From positions 1 to 64,000 of the forward strand of contig CAJXSK010000008.1 in NCBI GenBank assembly GCA_913061075.1: a stretch of DNA of 64,000 nucleotides, read 5' to 3'. The notes under the pieces are model-generated. The model saw only the letters and a program-made list of their open reading frames with translations, had not been told where the DNA came from and searched no databases. A program made the position numbers and the translations under genes. The DNA comes from an uncultured Piscirickettsiaceae bacterium (lineage in GTDB: Bacteria > Pseudomonadota > Gammaproteobacteria > Methylococcales > Cycloclasticaceae). Every line of letters starts with the position of its first letter. The stretch's first letter is position 1. Below, piece after piece: positions 37,677 to 48,873 of this stretch.

Positions 37677-38498
37677 TTATAAAATCAATTGCAAAACAAA
37701 TTTACTGCCAAAGTAGGCGAGCATTAAAGAAATATAGCCCCCATACGTCCATTTGATGGCTGTTTGACCACGCCATCCGATGTAATGACGCCCCCACAAT
37801 AAGGTAGAAAAAATCAACCAAGCAACGATGGAAAGTACGGTTTTATGTACAAGGTGCTGTGCAAAAATATCATCAATAAAGATAAAGCCGCTTAGCAAGG
37901 CAAACGTCAACAAAAACACACCAAACGCGATAGTCTGAAAAAGCAGGTCCTCCATGAGTTGTAGGGGCGGAAGAGAGTTTATTAGTGGCCCGGGTTGTCT
38001 ATTATGTAATTGCTTTTCCTGGATAGATAAGAAAATTGCTTGGAAGGCCGCGACGGTCAGTAGGCTATAGGATAAGACAGATAAAATGATATGTGTTTGT
38101 AGCGCTGGATCCAGAGTGGTTGCCGTAAAGCTGGGAAATGCATTATTTAGGTTTAATAGAACAGCGATGGTTGAGAATGGAAAAACAATAATGGCTAGGG
38201 TTTCGATTGGTTTTCTTAGAGTGGTTAAAAAAAACAAAATACTAATCACTAAAAACACGAGAGATAGCATGTTAAAAAAGTCATGTGCGAGCACATTGTT
38301 AACCTTATAACTATGTACTGCTAAGGCAGAGTGGATGACAATAGACGCAAATGAGCTGCATAAAATAAAAGCGTGTAAGTTTCCGATGCTTTTTTTTAAA
38401 AAAACATTAGATGCAATAATGCCTGCACTACTCAAATACAAAGCGGCGGTTAATAACGATAATGAAACGAATACTGTGTTGCTGAAAACCATGCGCAT
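37677..38498 (-). CDS. ypjD: CcsA/YpjD-family inner-membrane protein
   Basis: A 273-residue protein with about eight TMs of the cytochrome c assembly (CcsA/CcmC) superfamily. Features: HIILSVLSYSLLTVAAFQAIFLSIQEKQL and HKTVLSIVAWLIFSTLLWGRHYIGWRGQTAIKWTYGGYISLMLAYFGSKFV. Conserved His residues in TM regions could bind haem. Divergent from ffh, as ypjD is in E. coli. Exact function not established. Confidence 0.87.
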   Translation of the reverse strand: MRMVFSNTVFVSLSLLTAALYLSSAGIIASNVFLKKSIGNLHAFILCSSFASIVIHSALAVHSYKVNNVLAHDFFNMLSLVFLVISILFFLTTLRKPIETLAIIVFPFSTIAVLLNLNNAFPSFTATTLDPALQTHIILSVLSYSLLTVAAFQAIFLSIQEKQLHNRQPGPLINSLPPLQLMEDLLFQTIAFGVFLLTFALLSGFIFIDDIFAQHLVHKTVLSIVAWLIFSTLLWGRHYIGWRGQTAIKWTYGGYISLMLAYFGSKFVLQLIL

Positions 38499-38639
38499 AG
38501 TTTGGCATAAACTTAAACAATCTAGAAGATAATAATGTATTCAAGAAGGGCCATGTTGTTCTTGAGTTTAAAGTACTAAAATCAACTGCATAACTGCGTA
38601 AGACATGCGAAAATACCTCAAATTTTTTAAGGAACGACT

Positions 38640-40007
38640 ATGTTTGACAATTTATCTGATCGCCTAAATACCGCCTTTAAACGAATCAAAGGACAAGGCC
38701 GCCTAACTGAAGACAATATAAAGGACACCATGCGTGAAGTTCGTATGGCGCTGATTGAAGCGGACGTCGCTTTATCTGTGGTTCGCGAATTTACCGAGAA
38801 CGTCAAAGAGCGTGCATTAGGTCAAGAAGTTATGCAAAGCCTTTCGCCTGGCCAAGCAATGCTCAAAATTGTTAATGACGAATTGGTCAAAACAATGGGT
38901 GAGGCTAATGAAGTATTAAATTTGGCAGCTGAACCCCCAGTGGTTATTTTAATGGCGGGTTTGCAAGGGTCGGGTAAAACAACGACTACCGCAAAACTTG
39001 CGCTTTGGTTAAAAGAGCGCGAAAACAAATCGGTCACGGTAGTGAGTGCCGACGTATATAGGCCAGCTGCTATCGAACAATTAAAGACAGTGGCCAACGA
39101 TGTGGGGGCGGATTTCTTCCCAAGTGATGTTAGTCAAAAACCGGTGCAAATTGTTAAAAATGCTATTGCGCACGCCAAAAAACAATTTAGTGATGTGCTT
39201 ATTATTGATACCGCTGGTCGGCTGCACGTAGATGAGCAGTTGATGGATGAAATACGCCAGATTCATCAAGTAGCAAAGCCAACCGAAACGTTGTTTGTTG
39301 TGGACAGCATGACAGGGCAAGATGCGGCCAATACTGCAAAGGCATTCAATGATACGTTGGCATTAACGGGTGTTATTTTAACCAAAACAGATGGTGATGC
39401 TCGCGGAGGTGCTGCACTTTCAATTCGCCAAATTACCGGTAAGCCCATTAAGTTTATGGGCGTTGGTGAAAAAACAGATGGCCTAGAACCATTTCACCCT
39501 GACCGTGTTGCCTCTCGTTTGTTGGGGATGGGTGATGCGCTTAGTTTGGTTGAAGAAATTGAACGAAAAGTTGATAAAGAAAAAGCCGATAAACTGGCAA
39601 AAAAGATTCAAAAAGGCAAAGGGTTTGATTTGTCAGACTACAGAGATCAGCTATCTCAAATGATGGACATGGGGGGAATGAGTGCCATGATGGATAAAAT
39701 CCCTGGGATGTCTAATGTGCCTCAAAATGTTAAAAACCAAGTGAATGACAAAGACTTATCACGTCAAGTTGCGCTCATTAATTCAATGACAGCAAAGGAA
39801 AGAATTTTCCCAACGTTAATTAATGGTTCCCGCCGAAAAAGAATTGCGAATGGTGCAGGCTTACAGGTACAAGATGTGAATAAGCTAATGAAGCAATATA
39901 AACAAGCTCAAAAAATGATGAAAAAAGCATCTAAAGGTGGCATGGCCAAAATGATGCGAGGGTTAAAAGGCCAGCTTGGGCAAGGGCAAGGTTTTCCTTT
40001 TCAATAA
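38640..40007 (+). CDS. ffh: Signal recognition particle protein Ffh
   Basis: SRP54 GTPase that delivers inner-membrane proteins to FtsY, 455 residues. N domain, G domain (G1 GLQGSGKTTTTAKLA, DTAGRLHVD, TKTDGDARGG) and Met-rich M domain (QMMDMGGMSAMMDKIPGM, MMKKASKGGMAKMMRGL) binding 4.5S RNA. Precedes the rpsP-rimM-trmD-rplS operon. Confidence 0.97.
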   Translation: MFDNLSDRLNTAFKRIKGQGRLTEDNIKDTMREVRMALIEADVALSVVREFTENVKERALGQEVMQSLSPGQAMLKIVNDELVKTMGEANEVLNLAAEPPVVILMAGLQGSGKTTTTAKLALWLKERENKSVTVVSADVYRPAAIEQLKTVANDVGADFFPSDVSQKPVQIVKNAIAHAKKQFSDVLIIDTAGRLHVDEQLMDEIRQIHQVAKPTETLFVVDSMTGQDAANTAKAFNDTLALTGVILTKTDGDARGGAALSIRQITGKPIKFMGVGEKTDGLEPFHPDRVASRLLGMGDALSLVEEIERKVDKEKADKLAKKIQKGKGFDLSDYRDQLSQMMDMGGMSAMMDKIPGMSNVPQNVKNQVNDKDLSRQVALINSMTAKERIFPTLINGSRRKRIANGAGLQVQDVNKLMKQYKQAQKMMKKASKGGMAKMMRGLKGQLGQGQGFPFQ

Positions 40008-40167
40008 ACGTTAATCAGCCTTGTTGAGGGCTGTCTAGCAAGCCAGGGGTGTCTTTAAGGTTGAAATGCTTCTCAAAAGGCATAAAAAGACTTCACGAGG
40101 ACAGATAATTCGCGTAAAATCCGCCCGTTAAGTAATTAAGAATATAAATAAATTTTAAGGAAATTAA

Positions 40168-40419
40168 ATGGTAAAGATACGTCTTTCAAGAACAGGCGCT
40201 AAAAAACGTGCTTTTTATCACGTAGTAGTGGCTGACAGTCGCAGAAGTCGCGATGGTCGTTATATTGAACGCATAGGGTTTTATAACCCAAGAGCGGCTG
40301 GCGAAGAAGTTCGCTTAAACCTAGACACAGCGCGAGTTGATCACTGGGTAGCGCAAGGTGCGCAAACATCTGAGCGTGTTAACAAGCTAATCAAAGAGGC
40401 CGGTAAAGCAGCTGCATAA
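40168..40419 (+). CDS. rpsP: 30S ribosomal protein S16
   Basis: An 83-residue small-subunit protein: [52 protein letters not shown] ribosome binding site precedes the ATG. First gene of the conserved operon. Confidence 0.97.
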   Translation: MVKIRLSRTGAKKRAFYHVVVADSRRSRDGRYIERIGFYNPRAAGEEVRLNLDTARVDHWVAQGAQTSERVNKLIKEAGKAAA

Positions 40420-40420
40420 G

Positions 40421-40957
40421 GTGTCTGAAGACGGTTCCAGTGGTTCTTTAGTAAAAGATGATTCCTGGTTAAAGCTGGGGAAAATATCAGGTGTATTTGG
40501 GGTAAAGGGTTGGCTAAAGATTTATGCCAACACAGAAGATAAGAAAAACATTCTGTCCTACCAGCCCTGGTATATAGAAAAGAATAAAACCATGCAAGTT
40601 GTTAAGTTGGCTGCAGGCAAGCCTCATGGTAAAACCATCGTCGCTTTACTAGACGGTGTAAATGATCGAAATGAGGCGGAAACTTGGGTTGGTTGTGATA
40701 TTTATATGCGGCCAGAACAGCTTCCAAAGCTAAAAGGAAAACAATTTTATTGGTCTGACCTTATTGGTTTAAATGTGGTGAATATAAATAACGAGCACTA
40801 TGGCGTTATTGATCACATGATAGAAACAGGTGCGAATGACATCGTGTATGTAAAAGGTGAAGTGGATCGACTTATCCCTTTTGTAATGAACGATGTTATT
40901 AAGACAGTTGATATTGAAGCAGGTCAAATGATTGTTGACTGGGACCCGGATTATTAG
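40421..40957 (+). CDS. rimM: Ribosome maturation factor RimM
   Basis: 16S rRNA processing factor binding S19, 178 residues. N-terminal RimM domain ([22 protein letters not shown]) and PRC-barrel domain ([66 protein letters not shown]). Start is GTG 40421, one nt after the rpsP stop. Confidence 0.95.
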   Translation: MSEDGSSGSLVKDDSWLKLGKISGVFGVKGWLKIYANTEDKKNILSYQPWYIEKNKTMQVVKLAAGKPHGKTIVALLDGVNDRNEAETWVGCDIYMRPEQLPKLKGKQFYWSDLIGLNVVNINNEHYGVIDHMIETGANDIVYVKGEVDRLIPFVMNDVIKTVDIEAGQMIVDWDPDY

Positions 40958-40961
40958 TCTC

Positions 40962-41705
40962 ATGAGATTTGATGTCGTTACACTGTTTCCAGAAATAGTA
41001 AGAAACACAGCGGCTATGGGCGTTGTTGGTAAGGCAATAGAAGATAAAAGGATTCAATTAGAAACATGGAATCCTAGAGATTTTACCGAGGATGTACATC
41101 GAACTGTTGATGATCGTCCCTTTGGTGGTGGGCCTGGTATGGTCATGAAGGTTGAGCCGCTAAAAAAGGCAATCTTGTCTGCAAAAAAAGCAGATATAGA
41201 GCCAGTTAAAGTGATTTATATGAGTCCACAAGGACGACGTCTTGATCAACAAGGTGTTGAATATTTGGCTCAATATTCACGGCTAGTGATAGTAAGCGGC
41301 CGTTATGAAGGCATTGATGAACGATTAATTCAGTCGTCTATTGATGAGGAATGGTCGATTGGTGATTATGTGTTAAGCGGTGGTGAGCTGCCTGCCTTGG
41401 TTCTGATGGATTCTATCTCAAGGACGTTGCAGGGCGTATTGGGTCATGAGCTTTCAGCAAGCGAAGATTCGTTTGTGGATGGTTTGTTAGACTGCCCGCA
41501 TTACACGAGACCTGAAGTGGTAGATGGTGAAGGGGTGCCAAAGGTTTTAATAAGTGGTGACCATAAAAAAATTGCCGTATGGCGAGAAAAACAAGCATTG
41601 GGCAAAACGTGGCAAAAACGCCCCGATTTGTTAGGAAAAGTTGAATTGAGTGATCGGCAGCAAATGCTGTTAGATGAATATAAACAAGAGTTAATAAAGA
41701 GTTAA
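40962..41705 (+). CDS. trmD: tRNA (guanine-37-N1)-methyltransferase
   Basis: SPOUT methyltransferase making m1G37, which prevents frameshifting. The track begins at 40932, inside rimM; ATG 40962 gives [13 protein letters not shown] and 247 residues. Knot motifs: [30 protein letters not shown]-like [49 protein letters not shown]. Confidence 0.97.
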   Translation: MRFDVVTLFPEIVRNTAAMGVVGKAIEDKRIQLETWNPRDFTEDVHRTVDDRPFGGGPGMVMKVEPLKKAILSAKKADIEPVKVIYMSPQGRRLDQQGVEYLAQYSRLVIVSGRYEGIDERLIQSSIDEEWSIGDYVLSGGELPALVLMDSISRTLQGVLGHELSASEDSFVDGLLDCPHYTRPEVVDGEGVPKVLISGDHKKIAVWREKQALGKTWQKRPDLLGKVELSDRQQMLLDEYKQELIKS

Positions 41706-41722
41706 AAACGAAGGATTAAAAA

Positions 41723-42382
41723 ATGAGTAATATAATTGCACAAATAGAAGCAGAACAAATGAATACAACGTTGCCTGAGTTTTCAGTGGGTGATACGGTC
41801 ATTGTTCAGGTTAAAGTTAAAGAGGGTACCCGTGAGCGTTTGCAAGCATTTGAAGGCGTGGTTATTGCTAAGCGTAATCGTGGCTTAAACTCAGCTTTTA
41901 CAGTTCGTAAAATCTCACATGGTGAAGGCGTTGAACGTGTTTTCCAAACACATAGCCGATTAGTTGACTCAGTAGAAGTTAAAAGACGTGGTTCAGTTAG
42001 ACGCGCTAAACTTTATTATCTACGTGATCTACGTGGAAGAGCTGCTCGTATTAAGGAGAAAATTGCTGTTTCTTCTAAAGCTCAAAAAACTAAACCAGCG
42101 GCAAAAGAAAAAGCAGTTGTCGCTGAAGTTAAAGTTGATGACTTAACAAAAATTGAAGGTGTAGGACCAAAAATTGGTGAAGCATTACAAGCGGGTGGGT
42201 TGAATACATTCGCTGATGTTGCTTCTTCTAGCGCTAAAAAAATTCGCGAAATCTTAGATGCTGCAGAAGGTAATTTTGCTTCTCATAATCCTGAAACGTG
42301 GCCAGCACAATCTGAATTGGCTCGCGATGAAAAATGGGATGAGTTAAAAACATTACAAGACGAGTTAGATGGTGGTCGTTAA
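41723..42382 (+). CDS. rplS: 50S ribosomal protein L19 with C-terminal helix-hairpin-helix extension
   Basis: Residues 1-115 are normal L19 ([75 protein letters not shown]). After a Lys/Ala linker the reading frame continues about 80 residues with [30 protein letters not shown], a helix-hairpin-helix module, then an acidic tail ending LDELDGGR-like DELDGGR. L19 is usually about 115-130 residues, so this is a fusion. Similar HhH tails are known to me on L21 in Bacteroidetes, but not as a general feature of gammaproteobacterial L19. A terminator follows. Confidence 0.93.
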   Translation: MSNIIAQIEAEQMNTTLPEFSVGDTVIVQVKVKEGTRERLQAFEGVVIAKRNRGLNSAFTVRKISHGEGVERVFQTHSRLVDSVEVKRRGSVRRAKLYYLRDLRGRAARIKEKIAVSSKAQKTKPAAKEKAVVAEVKVDDLTKIEGVGPKIGEALQAGGLNTFADVASSSAKKIREILDAAEGNFASHNPETWPAQSELARDEKWDELKTLQDELDGGR

Positions 42383-42404
42383 TAGCCTCTTCGTAGTTTT
42401 GAAT

Positions 42405-42435
42405 AAAAAAACGGCTTATTAGCCGTTTTTTTTTT
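42405..42435 (+). terminator. Intrinsic terminator after rplS
   Basis: AACGGCT-TATT-AGCCGTT flanked by an A run and a run of nine to ten T's. It ends the rpsP operon. Confidence 0.9.
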
Positions 42436-42485
42436 GACTAAAAATAATTTTAACGTATAGAGTTTAATCAGCGTATTATTTTCTA

Positions 42486-43373
42486 ATGAGTCAGAAAGAT
42501 ATTGATATTTTTTTAAACAACTTATGGGCTGAGTTTGGCCTTAGTGAAAATACTGTTAAAGCGTATCGAACAGATTTAATTCAGTATTCAGTGTGGTTAA
42601 ATAAAAATAACAGTAATATTTCGAAAGCTTCCTCGGCAGATATATCAAGGTACCTAGCCGAAAGGATGGGGTCAGGCGTCTCTGCTCGGAGTTCCGCACG
42701 TTTTATTTCTAGCCTAAAACGGTTTTATGGTTATGCGTTACGAGAAGGGAAAGTGACGGAGGATCCGACGGGCTTAATTGATTCACCAAAACTAGGGCGG
42801 CCATTACCGACGACCTTAACTGAAAACGATGTGGAGCTGTTGTTATTAGCCCCCAATATTCGTAGCCCCATTGGGTACAGAGATAGAACAATGCTTGAGT
42901 TGTTGTACGCATCAGGGTTGCGAGTCAGCGAATTGGTTGGGTTACGTTTAGAGCAAATAAACTTTAAGCAAGGTTTGGTCAGGGTGACCGGAAAAGGTAA
43001 TAAAGACCGTCTTGTTCCTGTTGGAGAAGAGGCTTTACATTGGTTGTTGCGCTTTATAGAAGAAAAGCGCATGGATATTCTGGGGGGGAAGCAAACTGAC
43101 TATGTTTTTCCTACGACAAGGGGAAGTGGTATGACCCGGCAGGCATTTTGGTACTTGATTAAACGTTATGCTCAACAAGCAGGAATAAATAAAGCACTAT
43201 CACCTCACACTTTGCGCCACGCATTCGCCACGCATTTGTTAAACCACGGCGCGGATTTGCGTGTTGTTCAGTTGCTTCTTGGCCATAGTGATTTGTCTAC
43301 TACACAAATATACACGCACGTTGCCAAGGAAAGGCTTAAAGACATTCATGAAAAATTTCACCCAAGAGGGTAG
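42486..43373 (+). CDS. xerD: Site-specific tyrosine recombinase XerD
   Basis: Chromosome-dimer resolution recombinase acting at dif with XerC, 295 residues. N-terminal SAM-like core-binding domain (NLWAEFGLSENTVKAYRTDL) and catalytic domain with the Arg in YASGLRVSELVGL, the HxxR in LSPHTLRHAFATHLL, the His in LGHSDLSTTQIYTH and the nucleophilic Tyr in IYTH. Adjacent to dsbC, the classical xerD-dsbC order. Confidence 0.94.
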   Translation: MSQKDIDIFLNNLWAEFGLSENTVKAYRTDLIQYSVWLNKNNSNISKASSADISRYLAERMGSGVSARSSARFISSLKRFYGYALREGKVTEDPTGLIDSPKLGRPLPTTLTENDVELLLLAPNIRSPIGYRDRTMLELLYASGLRVSELVGLRLEQINFKQGLVRVTGKGNKDRLVPVGEEALHWLLRFIEEKRMDILGGKQTDYVFPTTRGSGMTRQAFWYLIKRYAQQAGINKALSPHTLRHAFATHLLNHGADLRVVQLLLGHSDLSTTQIYTHVAKERLKDIHEKFHPRG

Positions 43374-43444
43374 AATAAAATGAATGTTTTCGCTAACTAA
43401 CAGTGTCTACTACAATATAAGAATATTAATTGAGGTTTTATTGC

Positions 43445-44140
43445 ATGAGAAAATTGATTTGGCTTTGTTTGAGTTTGCTTGTTTCAACGACTGTAATGGC
43501 AGACAAAGGCGTACTGCTTAATAATTTGTCAAAAATTATTCCGGGCGTTTCAGAAAAAGATATTACTTCAACGCCCATTACGGGCTTACATCAAGTAGTG
43601 GTAGGTGCGCGCATTATTTATGTTTCAGACAATGGTCGGTATATTTTACAAGGTGAAATGGTTGACCTGTCTACTCGTGAAAACATAACGGATACAGCGT
43701 TAAAAAGTGTTCGTACAACAGAGCTATCAAAACTTGACGAACGTGAAATGATCGTTTTCCCTGCTAAAAATGAAAAACATAAAGTCACTGTGTTTTCAGA
43801 TATTGATTGCGGATATTGCCGTAAACTACATGCGCAATTGAGTGATTACACTGATGCGGGTATAACCATTAGGTATTTGTTTTTCCCTCGATCAGGTGTT
43901 AATACAGAAGCTTATTACAAAGCCGAGTCTGTTTGGTGTGCAAAAGACCGTCACCAAGCGTTAACTGATGCGAAGCTTCACAATAAAGTAGTTAAAAAGA
44001 CGTGTGATAACCCGGTTAGAAAACATATGGCGCTTGGCGAAAGATTTGGGGTAACAGGTACACCTTTCATTATTGTAGATAATGGCGCAATGATTCCTGG
44101 ATATGTGCCCGCTGCCGAACTGGTTAAGCACTTAAACTAA
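43445..44140 (+). CDS. dsbC: Thiol:disulfide interchange protein DsbC
   Basis: Periplasmic disulfide isomerase, 231 residues from ATG 43445 (the track's TTG 43430 start is upstream). Signal peptide [18 protein letters not shown]-terminal dimerisation domain ([29 protein letters not shown]), thioredoxin fold with the CGYC active site ([13 protein letters not shown]) and the cis-Pro TGTPFII. Converges with mutS, overlapping by 4 nt. Confidence 0.93.
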   Translation: MRKLIWLCLSLLVSTTVMADKGVLLNNLSKIIPGVSEKDITSTPITGLHQVVVGARIIYVSDNGRYILQGEMVDLSTRENITDTALKSVRTTELSKLDEREMIVFPAKNEKHKVTVFSDIDCGYCRKLHAQLSDYTDAGITIRYLFFPRSGVNTEAYYKAESVWCAKDRHQALTDAKLHNKVVKKTCDNPVRKHMALGERFGVTGTPFIIVDNGAMIPGYVPAAELVKHLN

Positions 44141-46713
44141 CTGTCGTTTAGTTTTTTTAATTCGTACAAAACGTTTAAGGCGTCTTTGGGGCTAAGTTCG
44201 TTTGGGTCTAAGTCGTCTAATAACGATTGCACTTGGGAATTAAGCCTTGGTTGAAATAGGTCAAATTGGTTTTGCTGATCAGGATTCGTGATGATCGCTT
44301 TTGGCGCATTTTCTAGACTATTTAGTTTTATTTTTGCTTGTTCTATAACGGCCTTTGGAACGCCGGCTAAAGCGGCTACCTGAAGGCCGTAGCTCTGGTT
44401 TGCAGGCCCGTCTTGCACTGTATGTAAAAAGACAATGCTGTCACCATGTTCTATGGCATTCAAATGAACGTTGGACACAGACGGTGCCGACTCTGATAAC
44501 GCTGTCATTTCAAAATAGTGTGTTGCAAATAAGGTGAGTGGTTGGGCATTATTTGCCATGTAATTAGCGGTTGCCCAAGCAAGCGATAAGCCATCGAAGG
44601 TACTCGTGCCTCTGCCAATTTCATCCATCAAGACCAAGCTTTCCTCTGTTGCATTATGCAGTATGTTTGCCGTTTCAGACATCTCAACCATAAATGTTGA
44701 GCGGCCACTCGCCAGATCGTCGGATGCACCAATTCGCGTAAATATCTGGTCAATAGGCCCAACTTTTACTTCTGCAGCAGGAACGTAGCAACCAATATGC
44801 GCTAATAAAACGATGAGCGCGGTCTGCCTCATATAGGTTGATTTACCGCCCATGTTGGGACCGGTGATAATCAGCATGCGCCGGTCTGCGTCGAGCGTGA
44901 TGTCATTGGCAACGAAGGGTGTTTCTAGAAACTGTTCGACTATCGGGTGGCGGCCCTGTTTTATCGACAAGCCAGTGTCATACATAAAGCTTGGTTGGTT
45001 AAAGTTTAATGTGTTGGATCGCTCTGAAAAATTACATAAAACGTCAAGCTCTGCCAAGCCTTCTGCGCAACTTTTTAATGAAGATAGATGAGGTAAAAAT
45101 TTGTTTAATAATTCGCTATAAAGCTTTTTCTCACAAACTAGTGCTTGTTCGCGCGCGCTGAGCACTTTTTCCTCGAACGCCTTTAGGTCAGGCGTAATAT
45201 AACGCTCTACATTTTTTAACGTTTGTTTACGTATAAAGTGGCTTGGAACCTTCTCTGCCTGAGAACGCGGAACCTCAATATAATAACCATGTACACGGTT
45301 GTAGCTCAGTTTTAAATTTTGTATTTGGCAGTTTTTACGTTCATTTTCCTCAAGGTCGATTAGAAATTGATCGGCGTTGTTACTGAGGTGACGGAATTGA
45401 TCAAGCGTTTCATTATAACCGGTCGCTATAACACCACCATCTCTCATTAAAACAGGCGGGTTTTCGACGACGGCATCACAAAGTAAAGTATATAGAGAAG
45501 GGTGTTCTGATATGTTTTTAGCCAGCTCTTCTAGTCTTGGAGCGGTCAGCTGCGAAAGTTCTTGTTGAATCTCGGGTAATGCGTTGAGTGTTTGACGAAG
45601 TACAGCAAGGTCACGCGGTGTGGCTTTTTGTAAAGCAATTCGACTTAGAATACGTTCGATATCTCCCGTTTGTTTTAAAAGCAACTGTAACCCTTCTAAG
45701 CGGCCAGACTCTTGAAGTTGTTCTATTGTAAGGTGGCGGTGTTTTAAGGTGGATTGGTTACGTAAGGGTTGGTGTAGCCAACGCCTTAATAACCGTCCAC
45801 CCATTGATGTTTTGCAGTGATTCAGTAATCCGAATAAGGTGAATCGTTTGTCACCTGAAGGATGAAAATCAAGTTCAAGATGTCTTCGGCTGGCGGCATC
45901 AAGTAAAACAAAATCACTTTGTTGAACAACACTGATGGACTGTATGTGCGGCAACGCGGCTTGGTGCGTGTCTTTTAAGTATTGCAGTAAGGCGCCAGCG
46001 GCTTGAATAGCAAGCGGAAGGTGTTCGCAACCGAAGCCTTTTAAATCCTTAGTGCCAAATTGTTTGTTAAGTAGACGCTCGGCGCTTTTGTAATCAAAGT
46101 GCCAGCTAGCAATGCGGTTAAAGCCTTTTCTTGAGCGAATATTGATGGGGGGCTGCCAATCTTCGCTAGAAATAATTTCTGCAGGATTTAGTTGTGCAAA
46201 TTGTGTTTCAAGCTCGCTTTCTCCAGCGCCTTGTTGTAGAAAAAACCGGCCGCTAGCAAGGTTGATAGTGGCGATGCCAAACTGCTCTTTCTCATAAAAT
46301 ACAGCGGATAAAAGACTGTCTGTGTGTTCGTCCAGTAATGATTCTTCTGTTAACGTGCCGGGTGTAACAACACGTACGACTTTGCGCTCGACAGGGCCTT
46401 TTGATGTGGCTGGGTCACCTATCTGTTCACAGATGGCGACTGATTCCCCCGCTTTTAATAACTTCGCTAAGTAACCATCTGCCGCGTGGTGGGGAATGCC
46501 CGCCATAGCAATGGGCTTGTCTTCTGAATGACCACGGCTAGTAAGTGTGATACTCAGTAATTCAGATGCCTTAACAGCGTCATCAAGAAACAGTTCGTAA
46601 AAATCACCCATGCGGTAAAATAACAACGTGTTTGGGTAGTCTGCTTTAATGCGAAGAAATTGCTGCATCATTGGCGTGTGAGTGGGTTTTACTTTAATGC
46701 TTTTAGCCATCAC
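44137..46713 (-). CDS. mutS: DNA mismatch repair protein MutS
   Basis: Mismatch recognition ATPase, 858 residues. N-terminal mismatch-binding domain with [10 protein letters not shown] (Phe-x-Glu motif), clamp domain, Walker [19 protein letters not shown], Walker [23 protein letters not shown], and FATHYFEMT. Length and motifs are normal. Divergent from pncC. Confidence 0.97.
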   Translation of the reverse strand: MMAKSIKVKPTHTPMMQQFLRIKADYPNTLLFYRMGDFYELFLDDAVKASELLSITLTSRGHSEDKPIAMAGIPHHAADGYLAKLLKAGESVAICEQIGDPATSKGPVERKVVRVVTPGTLTEESLLDEHTDSLLSAVFYEKEQFGIATINLASGRFFLQQGAGESELETQFAQLNPAEIISSEDWQPPINIRSRKGFNRIASWHFDYKSAERLLNKQFGTKDLKGFGCEHLPLAIQAAGALLQYLKDTHQAALPHIQSISVVQQSDFVLLDAASRRHLELDFHPSGDKRFTLFGLLNHCKTSMGGRLLRRWLHQPLRNQSTLKHRHLTIEQLQESGRLEGLQLLLKQTGDIERILSRIALQKATPRDLAVLRQTLNALPEIQQELSQLTAPRLEELAKNISEHPSLYTLLCDAVVENPPVLMRDGGVIATGYNETLDQFRHLSNNADQFLIDLEENERKNCQIQNLKLSYNRVHGYYIEVPRSQAEKVPSHFIRKQTLKNVERYITPDLKAFEEKVLSAREQALVCEKKLYSELLNKFLPHLSSLKSCAEGLAELDVLCNFSERSNTLNFNQPSFMYDTGLSIKQGRHPIVEQFLETPFVANDITLDADRRMLIITGPNMGGKSTYMRQTALIVLLAHIGCYVPAAEVKVGPIDQIFTRIGASDDLASGRSTFMVEMSETANILHNATEESLVLMDEIGRGTSTFDGLSLAWATANYMANNAQPLTLFATHYFEMTALSESAPSVSNVHLNAIEHGDSIVFLHTVQDGPANQSYGLQVAALAGVPKAVIEQAKIKLNSLENAPKAIITNPDQQNQFDLFQPRLNSQVQSLLDDLDPNELSPKDALNVLYELKKLNDS

Positions 46714-46753
46714 GCTAGTTTAACAAAACTTGAATATGCGAGAATAATTTTTA

Positions 46754-47254
46754 ATGAGTGATTCTTTAAATCGACAAATTGAAACAGTGGCAAAACAGTT
46801 AGCTGAATGCTTGCGAGATCAGAATAAAACACTGGCTGTGGCAGAATCTTGCACAGGTGGTTGGGTAGCTAAAGCACTAACCGATCTTGCGGGAAGTAGT
46901 GAATGGTTTAACGGCGGCATAGTAAGTTACACCAATGTTGCTAAACAAACGTTATTAAATGTTGATGAGGCGAGTTTAATAACATTTGGTGCTGTCAGTG
47001 AGCAAGTTGCGATACAAATGGCAGAAGGTGCGTTAAATGCATTTGATTCGTCAATTTCAGTTGCTATTACTGGTGTGGCCGGCCCATCGGGAGGCACTGT
47101 TGATAAACCAGTTGGAATGGTCTGTTTTGCAGCGATGATGGCATTGAAAGAACCAATAAGCCGCACTAAAATCTTTTCAGGAAATCGGGAAAAGGTACGC
47201 CAGCAAGCGGTATTGATGGCTATACAAATGTTGTTACAAGTATTAGCCGAATAG
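46754..47254 (+). CDS. pncC: Nicotinamide-nucleotide amidohydrolase (CinA C-terminal type)
   Basis: NMN deamidase of 166 residues with the CinA C-terminal domain: TLAVAESCTGGWVAKALTDLAGSSEWFNGGIVSYTN, SVAITGVAGPSGGTVDKPVGMVCFA. Recycles NMN produced by NAD-dependent DNA ligase. The order pncC-recA-recX-alaS is conserved in gammaproteobacteria. Confidence 0.93.
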   Translation: MSDSLNRQIETVAKQLAECLRDQNKTLAVAESCTGGWVAKALTDLAGSSEWFNGGIVSYTNVAKQTLLNVDEASLITFGAVSEQVAIQMAEGALNAFDSSISVAITGVAGPSGGTVDKPVGMVCFAAMMALKEPISRTKIFSGNREKVRQQAVLMAIQMLLQVLAE

Positions 47255-47368
47255 AGTTAGATAAAGTGGCGAATATATTATGCGACGATACGGGTTTATG
47301 TGATAATTCAAGATTATTTACGATAACTGACTTTTGCATCGCGCAGAGGCATTAATGAGGACAAAAAA

Positions 47369-48400
47369 ATGGACGACAATAAGAAAAAAGCACTGAGTGC
47401 GGCGTTGTTACAAATTGAAAAACAGTTTGGTAAAGGGTCCGTGATGCGTATGGGTGATGGCAGTGCCATTCCAGATATTGATGTTTACTCAACCGGCTCA
47501 ATAGCGCTTGATGTGGCGTTGGGTATAGGTGGTTTGCCGCGTGGCCGTGTTGTTGAGGTTTATGGTCCTGAATCGTCTGGTAAAACAACGTTAACACTAG
47601 AAACAATAGCGCAATGCCAAAAAGCGGGCGGCACAGCCGCGTTTGTTGATGCTGAACATGCTTTAGATCCTATTTATGCTGATAAATTAGGCGTTAATAT
47701 GGATGATCTATTGGTGTCTCAACCAGATACTGGAGAGCAAGCGTTAGAAATCGTTGATATGTTGGTGCGTTCAGGTGCTGTTGATATGGTTGTCGTCGAT
47801 TCGGTAGCCGCATTAACACCTAAAGCTGAGATCGAAGGCGATATGGGTGACCACCACGTTGGTTTGCAAGCTCGTTTGATGTCACAAGCACTGAGAAAGC
47901 TAACGGGTAATATCAAACGTTCAAATACGCTGGTTGTATTTATTAACCAAATTCGTATGAAAATCGGTGTGATGTTTGGGAACCCTGAAACGACATCAGG
48001 CGGTAACGCCTTGAAGTTTTATTCATCAGTGCGTTTAGATATTCGTCGTATCGGCGCGATTAAGAAAGGTGAAGAAATTCTGGGTAATGATACTCGCGTT
48101 AAAGTAGTTAAAAACAAAGTGGCGCCGCCGTTCAAGCAAGCGTTATTTGAAATATTATATGGTGAAGGTATTTCACGCGAAGGTGAACTAATTGATTTAG
48201 GTGTCAGTTTGGACTTGGTTGAAAAAGCGGGCTCATGGTACAGCTATGAAGGCACTAAAATAGGCCAAGGTAAGGACAACGCAAAATCATTTATGCGCGA
48301 AAATAAAGATAAAGCCGAAGAGCTAGAAGCAAACATTAGAGCAGCGCTGTTGCCGAAAAAAGAAACACTGGAAGAAATAAAAGCAGCTGACGAGGCCTAA
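47369..48400 (+). CDS. recA: Recombinase RecA
   Basis: Strand-exchange ATPase and SOS coprotease, 343 residues. Walker [16 protein letters not shown], Walker [14 protein letters not shown]1/L2 regions ([45 protein letters not shown]). The 114-bp upstream gap shows no canonical CTGT-N8-ACAG LexA box. AGCTGGA just after the stop (48402-48408) can pair with TCCAGCT (48428-48434), just before recX. Confidence 0.98.
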   Translation: MDDNKKKALSAALLQIEKQFGKGSVMRMGDGSAIPDIDVYSTGSIALDVALGIGGLPRGRVVEVYGPESSGKTTLTLETIAQCQKAGGTAAFVDAEHALDPIYADKLGVNMDDLLVSQPDTGEQALEIVDMLVRSGAVDMVVVDSVAALTPKAEIEGDMGDHHVGLQARLMSQALRKLTGNIKRSNTLVVFINQIRMKIGVMFGNPETTSGGNALKFYSSVRLDIRRIGAIKKGEEILGNDTRVKVVKNKVAPPFKQALFEILYGEGISREGELIDLGVSLDLVEKAGSWYSYEGTKIGQGKDNAKSFMRENKDKAEELEANIRAALLPKKETLEEIKAADEA

Positions 48401-48445
48401 CAGCTGGAAAACGATAAAAAACCAACGTCCAGCTTAAAGGCCAGT

Positions 48446-48856
48446 ATGTTCGCGATGCTAGCGCGCCGTGAACACAGTGAGCAAGAACTGTTACAGAAGT
48501 TACAGACTAAGGGCTTCGAGAGCGAAGAAATCGCCATGTTATTGGCTGAATTTAAAGAAAAAAATTGGCAAAGCGATCAGCGTTTTTCTGAGAGTTTTAG
48601 CCGATCGAGGCTGTACAAAGGCTGTGGTCCAGTGCGTATTAAGATGGAGCTTAGAGAGCGAGGCGTTGATACAAGTATTGAGAATGTATTTGATGAACAG
48701 CCCGACTGGCAACAAATATTAGCTGAACTTAGTACAAAAAAGTACGGAAACCAGCCACCAAAAGACATGAAAGAACGTGCCAAACGAACACGGTTTTTTC
48801 AATATAAAGGGTTTACACACGACATGATTAAACAATTGTTTAATGACATGTCTTAA
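48446..48856 (+). CDS. recX: Regulatory protein RecX
   Basis: RecA inhibitor/modulator of 136 residues built of three-helix repeats: [74 protein letters not shown]. Starts 45 nt after recA. A small stem spanning the gap (AGCTGGA/TCCAGCT) ends next to the ribosome binding site and could limit recX translation. Confidence 0.92.
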   Translation: MFAMLARREHSEQELLQKLQTKGFESEEIAMLLAEFKEKNWQSDQRFSESFSRSRLYKGCGPVRIKMELRERGVDTSIENVFDEQPDWQQILAELSTKKYGNQPPKDMKERAKRTRFFQYKGFTHDMIKQLFNDMS

Positions 48857-48873
48857 AGACAGGTTTTAGTGAA

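Noticed and set aside
41723-42382. rplS extension as a frameshift or missed stop
   Set aside because: The frame is continuous, the linker and HhH module look protein-like, and the terminator sits just after the extended stop.
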